Part shown: positions 18,901 through 20,073 of the stretch, piece after piece
Numbering within the stretch: position 1 is the first letter of the stretch
How the letters are laid out: the number at the start of each line of letters is the position of its first letter
DNA from: Plakobranchus ocellatus
Lineage: Eukaryota; Mollusca; Gastropoda; Plakobranchidae
NCBI GenBank assembly: GCA_019648995.1
Contig: BLXT01000055.1
Coordinates: 3,129,162 to 3,149,234, forward strand
Length of the DNA: 20,073 bases
Direction: 5' to 3'
Position numbers and translations under genes: made by a program
The notes under the pieces: generated by a model
Databases searched by the model: none
Told to the model about the DNA's origin: nothing
Seen by the model: only the letters and a program-made list of their open reading frames with translations

Positions 18901-19639
18901 GTACAGTTGGTTAATGAATAAAGATCGAAATATTTTGAGATGTTCTATTTAAAAAATAAATAACGAAAAAAACTTGAAAAATGAATTTCATGAGAAAAAT
19001 TTAATTTCCAAGTCATACTCATCAGATTGACTCTCCAACATTATTCATGCTAAGAAGTCTTTCCTAATTGTTGACTTATTATCACTTATTATGTTATGTC
19101 TGTTCAGATAACACCAATATTCTATGAAATGTTTTTGTGACACTAATACCTAGGGAATAAGGCTTTTCACCCATTTAAAATTGAAAAAAAAAAGAAAAAG
19201 AAAAGAAAGTTTGAACAGTTTTATTTTGTCACATTGAAGAAAGCTCTGTCCAGTTTTGCCATTTAAAATATGTTGCAGATAATATATACAGGACATATCA
19301 TAACCTAATTTTTTATCTACCTTAGGTTGTTTTGTGGAGCCCAGAGGATGTTGCTGAGAAAGCTGTAGGCCTTTTGAAAGATATTTTTACATCCCTGGGG
19401 CCTCGATTACAACAGAAACAGGTGGCTATTCATGAAGATCTTGTCACTTCTTGCATGGACCGCTTGAAGGCTGCATACGACACTGTCAGTGTCTTGGGCC
19501 AAGACCAAGATCAGGCAAGCCGAGAGCGTGTGCTTCAGGAGACAGCCCGAATGGTGCGTGTCCTCACAGTACTAAAAGAATACTTGGCTGAATGTGATGA
19601 GGCTTATCGAGAGGAGAGAACCATTCTGCCTCTCAGCAG
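415..19639 (+). CDS. USP9X: USP9X / fat facets-type ubiquitin hydrolase, N-terminal part (21 exons, 3' incomplete)
   Basis: This gene encodes a USP-family deubiquitinase. From family knowledge, USP9X/faf is a large cysteine protease that removes ubiquitin from proteins in endocytosis, signalling and survival pathways. The window shows 21 coding exons: 415-712, 4430-4582, 5139-5251, 7831-7943, 8444-8549, 8943-9058, 9364-9430, 9688-9872, 10248-10389, 11215-11367, 11630-11734, 12733-12831, 13480-13587, 13997-14113, 14659-14809, 15047-15134, 16004-16055, 16480-16551, 17183-17286, 18783-18900 and 19326-19639. All introns are GT-AG and all phases agree, giving 924 codons plus 2 nt with no internal stop. 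Family blocks include [55 protein letters not shown] and ERTILPLSR. The translated part is the N-terminal tail plus alpha-solenoid. The ubiquitin-like and Cys/His catalytic domains would lie beyond the right edge. Identity is very sure; the organism and the exact end of exon 1 are less so. Confidence 0.96.
713..4429 (+). other. Long intron 1 (between coding exons 1 and 2)
   Basis: This is 3.7 kb of AT-rich intron. It has no exon that fits the USP9X alignment. About 1530-2975 has several minus-strand coding-like stretches, listed separately. CAGACCTGC occurs at 2650-2658 and in inverted orientation at 3426-3434. The remainder is homopolymer-rich sequence in which I see nothing further. Confidence 0.75.
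1530..2975 (-). other. Degenerate coding-like stretches in intron 1, unrecognised
   Basis: The minus strand has a series of open stretches in different frames: 2975-2769 (68 codons), about 2626-2510 (ending at a TAA at 2507-2509, with [15 protein letters not shown]), 2426-2109 (105 codons, with [16 protein letters not shown]) and 1832-1530 (100 codons). I recognise no family. Codons look less random than in the neighbouring intron, but stops and frame changes interrupt them. This may be a decayed transposon or retrocopy, or chance. The lengths alone prove nothing in AT-rich DNA. Confidence 0.18.
4430..4582 (+). CDS. USP9X: USP9X exon 2
   Basis: Encodes about residues 100-150. An acidic stretch ([11 protein letters not shown]) leads into the strongly conserved [11 protein letters not shown] and [18 protein letters not shown], the first helices of the family's N-terminal solenoid. 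The acceptor is TTCCTCAG at 4422-4429 and the donor is AAG|GTCAGG. The exon completes a codon with one base from exon 1 (G|CT, Ala) and leaves one base for exon 3. Confidence 0.95.
4580..4651 (+). repeat. 27-bp direct duplication spanning the exon 2 donor
   Basis: The 27 bases at 4580-4606 recur at 4625-4651 with a single mismatch (C at 4601, G at 4646), offset by 45 bp. The repeated unit starts with the AAG|GTCAGG splice donor, so the intron begins with a second identical donor site. Confidence 0.95.
4583..5138 (+). other. Intron 2
   Basis: The 556-bp intron holds the duplicated donor copy, an A-tailed minus-strand block at about 4769-4936, and a T-rich region before the acceptor TATATTCAG at 5130-5138. 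Confidence 0.85.
4769..4936 (-). other. A-tailed coding-like block on the minus strand, possible retroposed fragment
   Basis: On the minus strand a more GC-balanced stretch ends in GGAAAGAGC followed by an A-run with one interruption (21 T in 22 bases at 4769-4790 on the plus strand). Two minus frames are open through it. One starts at an ATG at 4921 ([19 protein letters not shown]). The other reads [19 protein letters not shown] with an RNY-like codon pattern, and ends ...NSFGRFGKS before the A-run. No family is recognised and no clear target duplication was found. It could be a 5'-truncated retrocopy or a repeat fragment. Confidence 0.25.
5139..5251 (+). CDS. USP9X: USP9X exon 3
   Basis: Covers residues 151-188, with the near-invariant [16 protein letters not shown] and [16 protein letters not shown]. 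The donor CAT|GTAGGT is placed at 5251 because it makes the IH-KC junction match the family's IH-RC. A GT four bases later would break the frame. The next intron is phase 0. Confidence 0.96.
5552..5564 (+). repeat. Left terminal inverted repeat
   Basis: Thirteen bases, CAGACCTGCCAAC, match the right end perfectly when reverse-complemented. They are preceded directly by GATTAT. Inside follows a short palindromic GGGAAAAATCCC at 5579-5590. Confidence 0.55.
6721..6780. repeat. (CT)n microsatellite, first array
   Basis: About 60 bp of CT repeats with a few TT and GT interruptions, degrading to CTGT repeats at the right end. A frame reading Ser-Leu repeats crosses it and is not a gene. Confidence 0.95.
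6903..6946. repeat. (TC)n microsatellite, second array
   Basis: Forty-four bp of perfect TC repeat, about 120 bp downstream of the first array and on the same strand. Confidence 0.97.
7570..7582 (-). repeat. Right terminal inverted repeat
   Basis: GTTGGCAGGTCTG is the inverted partner of the left end and is followed directly by GATTAT. Beyond 13 bp the two ends share only a weak T-rich resemblance. Confidence 0.55.
7831..7943 (+). CDS. USP9X: USP9X exon 4
   Basis: Covers residues 189-225 and the first two bases of Lys226. It contains [19 protein letters not shown], a conserved solenoid helix pair. The acceptor is CTGTAACAG and the donor CAA|GTAAGT is near-consensus. Confidence 0.96.
7944..8443 (+). 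other. Intron 4
   Basis: This 500-bp intron contains poly-A and poly-T runs around 8247-8305. No exon or repeat family is recognised. Confidence 0.85.
8444..8549 (+). CDS. USP9X: USP9X exon 5
   Basis: Residues 226-261. The N-terminal half aligns with the family's HIYNGTR segment (here [13 protein letters not shown]). The end, [11 protein letters not shown], matches the conserved FARSPDPRSPK. The middle is a variable acidic loop. The acceptor is CATCCCACAG and the donor AAA|GTGAGT. Confidence 0.94.
8550..8942 (+). other. Intron 5
   Basis: A 393-bp A/T-rich intron with several poly-T runs. The acceptor tract is TTTCTTTCTTTAG. Nothing else is seen. Confidence 0.85.
8943..9058 (+). CDS. USP9X: USP9X exon 6
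   Basis: Residues 262-299 plus two bases of Lys300. It starts with [16 protein letters not shown], matching the family's GWLVDLLNKFG, and ends in a less conserved helix (PVVASLVK). The donor GAA|GTAAGA splits the Lys codon. Confidence 0.95.
9059..9363 (+). other. Intron 6
   Basis: A 305-bp intron with an A12 run near 9130 and a long T-rich acceptor tract ending TTTTTTGCAG. No other feature is seen. Confidence 0.85.
9364..9430 (+). CDS. USP9X: USP9X exon 7
   Basis: A short 67-nt exon covering residues 300-322. It encodes [20 protein letters not shown], aligned to the family's [20 protein letters not shown]. Phase 2 entry and phase 0 exit; the donor is GTT|GTAAGT. Confidence 0.95.
9688..9872 (+). 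CDS. USP9X: USP9X exon 8
   Basis: Residues 323-383 plus two bases of Arg384. It contains [20 protein letters not shown] and [10 protein letters not shown], among the best conserved parts of the N-terminal half. The acceptor is CACCATTTCAG and the donor CAG|GTTGCT. Confidence 0.96.
9873..10247 (+). other. Intron 8
   Basis: A 375-bp intron. A CT-rich stretch at about 10146-10182 lies upstream of the acceptor TGTCCCTGCAG. No exon is seen. Confidence 0.85.
10248..10389 (+). CDS. USP9X: USP9X exon 9
   Basis: Residues 384-431. It carries [20 protein letters not shown], followed by a variable Ser/His-rich loop and the acidic [12 protein letters not shown], which aligns with the family's EEEEWLTAERMA. 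The donor is GCA|GTATGT, phase 0. Confidence 0.96.
10390..11214 (+). other. Intron 9
   Basis: An 825-bp AT-rich intron with poly-A/T runs near 10505-10640. No exon, repeat family or RNA gene is recognised. Confidence 0.85.
11215..11367 (+). CDS. USP9X: USP9X exon 10
   Basis: Residues 432-482, beginning [20 protein letters not shown] and [12 protein letters not shown], nearly identical to vertebrate USP9X, and ending in [14 protein letters not shown]. Phase 0 at both ends (153 nt); the donor is CAG|GTGAGA. Confidence 0.97.
11630..11734 (+). CDS. USP9X: USP9X exon 11
   Basis: Residues 483-517, containing [20 protein letters not shown] and [15 protein letters not shown] symmetric phase 0 exon with acceptor AATTTTCAG and donor CAG|GTTAGT. 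The upstream intron (11368-11629) is short and featureless. Confidence 0.97.
11735..12732 (+). other. Intron 11
   Basis: A 998-bp AT-rich intron. A minus-strand frame at 12263-12072 is short and unrecognised. I see no supported element. Confidence 0.85.
12733..12831 (+). CDS. USP9X: USP9X exon 12
   Basis: A 99-nt symmetric exon found by homology, residues 518-550. It reads [20 protein letters not shown], then [13 protein letters not shown], aligned to the family's [20 protein letters not shown]. The acceptor is TTTTATCTAG and the donor AAG|GTAAAA. Confidence 0.97.
12832..13479 (+). other. Intron 12
   Basis: A 648-bp intron. Opposed short open frames at 13197-13454 (minus) and 13222-13419 (plus) are not recognised and are probably chance. 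The acceptor is TTCTGATCAG. Confidence 0.82.
13480..13587 (+). CDS. USP9X: USP9X exon 13
   Basis: A 108-nt symmetric exon, residues 551-586. It contains [20 protein letters not shown] and [15 protein letters not shown], diagnostic of USP9X/faf. The donor CAA|GTAAAC is only moderately close to consensus. Confidence 0.97.
13588..13996 (+). other. Intron 13
   Basis: A 409-bp AT-rich intron ending in the weak acceptor TTCAAAATAG. No repeat or gene is recognised. Confidence 0.85.
13997..14113 (+). CDS. USP9X: USP9X exon 14
   Basis: A 117-nt symmetric exon, residues 587-625: [37 protein letters not shown] and a final Glu. It matches the family's solenoid segment ending in ALKQIREICSLFGE. The donor is GAG|GTAGAA. 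Confidence 0.96.
14114..14658 (+). other. Intron 14
   Basis: A 545-bp AT-rich intron with T-runs at about 14246-14262 and 14567-14577. The acceptor is TATATTTGCAG. Nothing else is supported. Confidence 0.85.
14659..14809 (+). CDS. USP9X: USP9X exon 15
   Basis: Residues 626-675 plus one base. Starts [20 protein letters not shown], where the family has [20 protein letters not shown]. It continues through [20 protein letters not shown] and ends in [10 protein letters not shown]. The donor is AAA|GTATGT, phase 1. Confidence 0.95.
15047..15134 (+). CDS. USP9X: USP9X exon 16
   Basis: An 88-nt exon covering residues 676-704 plus two bases. It encodes a divergent loop ([20 protein letters not shown]) and then [10 protein letters not shown], which joins the conserved FLLKDGQ of the next exon. 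Acceptor TTCTCAG, donor CAG|GTAACT. Confidence 0.93.
15135..16003 (+). other. Intron 16
   Basis: An 869-bp intron with a T-run at about 15847-15862. No repeat family, exon or RNA gene is recognised. Confidence 0.85.
16004..16055 (+). CDS. USP9X: USP9X exon 17 (52 nt)
   Basis: The smallest confident exon, residues 705-722: [17 protein letters not shown], against the family's [17 protein letters not shown]. Acceptor CATTCCAG, donor GAG|GTACAA. The split Arg codon with exon 16 supports both junctions. Confidence 0.95.
16056..16479 (+). other. Intron 17
   Basis: A 424-bp intron with poly-T and poly-A runs and a strong CT-rich acceptor tract at about 16444-16479. Confidence 0.85.
16480..16551 (+). 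CDS. USP9X: USP9X exon 18 (72 nt)
   Basis: Residues 723-746: [20 protein letters not shown] then WFAK, near-identical to vertebrate [20 protein letters not shown]. Symmetric phase 0; the donor is AAG|GTGAAT. Confidence 0.96.
16552..17182 (+). other. Intron 18
   Basis: A 631-bp AT-rich intron. The acceptor is unusual in having seven A residues between the T-tract and TAG at 17180-17182. The homology of exon 19 fixes it. Confidence 0.83.
17183..17286 (+). CDS. USP9X: USP9X exon 19
   Basis: Residues 747-780 plus two bases. [20 protein letters not shown] and [14 protein letters not shown] align fully with the family. The donor is GAA|GTGAGT, phase 2. Confidence 0.96.
18187..18410 (+). mobile_element. 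tRNA-derived SINE (full head, body with hairpins)
   Basis: The head has a pol III A box-like TGACTCATCTGGTAAGGC at 18194-18211, close to TAGCTCAGTTGGTAGAGC of tRNAs. A B box-like AATTCGAGTCC follows at 18242-18252 (8 of 11 to GGTTCGAATCC), at near-tRNA spacing. After about 75 nt of tRNA-like head comes an unrelated body. It contains a GGTCT/AGACC hairpin at 18301-18314 and two overlapping hairpins, CCAGGA/TCCTGG (18367-18384) and TGGTCC/GGACCA (18382-18403). The ends are approximate and no target duplication was confirmed. The family name is unknown to me. Confidence 0.75.
18480..18514. repeat. GT repeat followed by G-run
   Basis: A GT array with one CT interruption runs directly into a tract of 12 G residues, then TGTTAG. 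A poly-T run follows at about 18535-18550. Length is prone to assembly error. Confidence 0.9.
18783..18900 (+). CDS. USP9X: USP9X exon 20
   Basis: Residues 781-820: [20 protein letters not shown] and [18 protein letters not shown], matching the family's CFERFFKAVN and [14 protein letters not shown]. The codon split with exon 19 gives Asn (AA|C) where vertebrates have Lys. The donor AAG|GTACAG lies exactly at 18900/18901. Confidence 0.96.
18901..19325 (+). other. Intron 20
   Basis: A 425-bp AT-rich intron with an A/G-rich run near 19183-19208. The acceptor is CTACCTTAG. Nothing else is seen. Confidence 0.85.
19326..19639 (+). CDS. USP9X: USP9X exon 21 (last coding exon fully in window)
   Basis: At 314 nt this is the longest exon apart from exon 1, starting at residue 821. 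It reads [19 protein letters not shown], then [49 protein letters not shown] and ERTILPLSR. All are aligned with USP9X just before its ubiquitin-like region. The donor CAG|GTGCGT leaves two bases (AG). The open frame continues to a stop at 19671-19673 in the intron. Confidence 0.96.
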
Positions 19640-19825
19640 GTGCGTTGTGTTAAAAAAAAGAATTTTCATGTAATTTTGTAGGACATCAAGTAGAAGTGAT
19701 TTTTGTGGGTTTATTTTTATTGTTGTAATTTTTTTGCAAAATTCTTTCTGCACCTCTCACCGACAGTCTTTTTTTAAAATTCTTTTTCTTATTTATTTTT
19801 TTTTTTTGTTACGCATCCACTGCAG

Positions 19826-19842
19826 ATCTCATGACCCTATAG
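19826..19842 (+). CDS. USP9X: Candidate 17-nt USP9X microexon
   Basis: A T-rich tract followed by CCACTGCAG (19817-19825) precedes 17 nt, and TAG|GTGAAA follows. Joined to the AG left by exon 21 it reads Arg-Ser-His-Asp-Pro-Ile plus one base, without a stop. It would change the phase from 2 to 1, so it is valid only if the next exon starts in phase 1. I know of no family counterpart, so this stays tentative. Confidence 0.25.
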
Positions 19843-20014
19843 GTGAAAGCTGTATTAATATAAAAAGTTGACAACAAATGTTATTTCATATGATTTTATT
19901 TCATTGTATTGAATTTCATTGTTAAGCTTGCTTAATGAAGAATCCACATTGTCTGAAATCAATTATCTTATTTTAATAATGTTTCTATCACCAATATTTG
20001 GCTAAGCAGATGAA

Positions 20015-20016
<2 letters not shown>

Positions 20017-20073
<57 letters not shown>
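20017..20073. repeat. (TA)n microsatellite at window edge
   Basis: At least 57 bp of uninterrupted TA repeat that continues past the end of the window. Confidence 0.98.

Larger units (their letters stand above)
19640..20073 (+). other. Start of the next intron (incomplete)
   Basis: AT-rich intron sequence. It contains a possible 17-nt microexon at 19826-19842 and a TA array at the edge. The expected next conserved block (the start of the family's ubiquitin-like segment) is not found in the remaining sequence in any frame. Confidence 0.75.

Overview
The window looks like AT-rich animal nuclear DNA. It has many short, strongly conserved exons joined by GT-AG introns, long poly-T/poly-A runs, microsatellites, a tRNA-derived SINE and at least one DNA-transposon-like insertion. 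The encoded protein is clearly the animal deubiquitinase USP9X (Drosophila fat facets, faf). Gene density, AT-rich introns and the style of the SINE suggest a marine invertebrate, perhaps a lophotrochozoan such as a mollusc. That placement is inference; nothing in the window proves it.

The + strand carries one protein-coding gene, which fills almost the whole window and runs off the right edge. I traced 21 coding exons by hand, from the ATG at 415 to a donor at 19639/19640. Each junction was checked for GT/AG, reading phase and alignment to the USP9X family. With the longest first-exon donor the joined coding sequence is 2774 nt, or 924 codons plus 2 nt. This is roughly the N-terminal 36% of a family protein that is normally about 2,550 residues long. 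It covers the variable low-complexity N-terminus and most of the N-terminal alpha-solenoid (armadillo/HEAT-like), and stops just before the ubiquitin-like segment. The USP catalytic domain lies downstream of the window.

Layout: 1-391 is an upstream intron ending in a strong acceptor. 392-712 is the first coding exon, with 23 nt of 5' UTR. 713-4429 is a long intron with degenerate coding-like minus-strand stretches and no supported gene. 4430-5251 holds exons 2-3, separated by an intron with a duplicated donor site and an A-tailed minus-strand block. 5252-7830 is a large intron containing a 2.03 kb candidate transposon (13-bp terminal inverted repeats, 6-bp target duplication) and two CT microsatellites. 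7831-17286 holds exons 4-19 separated by introns of about 0.24-1 kb. 17287-18782 is an intron with a tRNA-derived SINE. 18783-19639 holds exons 20-21. 19640-20073 is the start of the next intron, with a possible 17-nt microexon and a TA microsatellite at the window edge.

I found no second gene, RNA gene, CRISPR array or operon-like organisation. The best leads beyond the gene are the TIR/TSD element, the SINE, three phase-equivalent donors at the end of exon 1, the duplicated exon 2 donor, the candidate microexon and the A-tailed minus-strand block.
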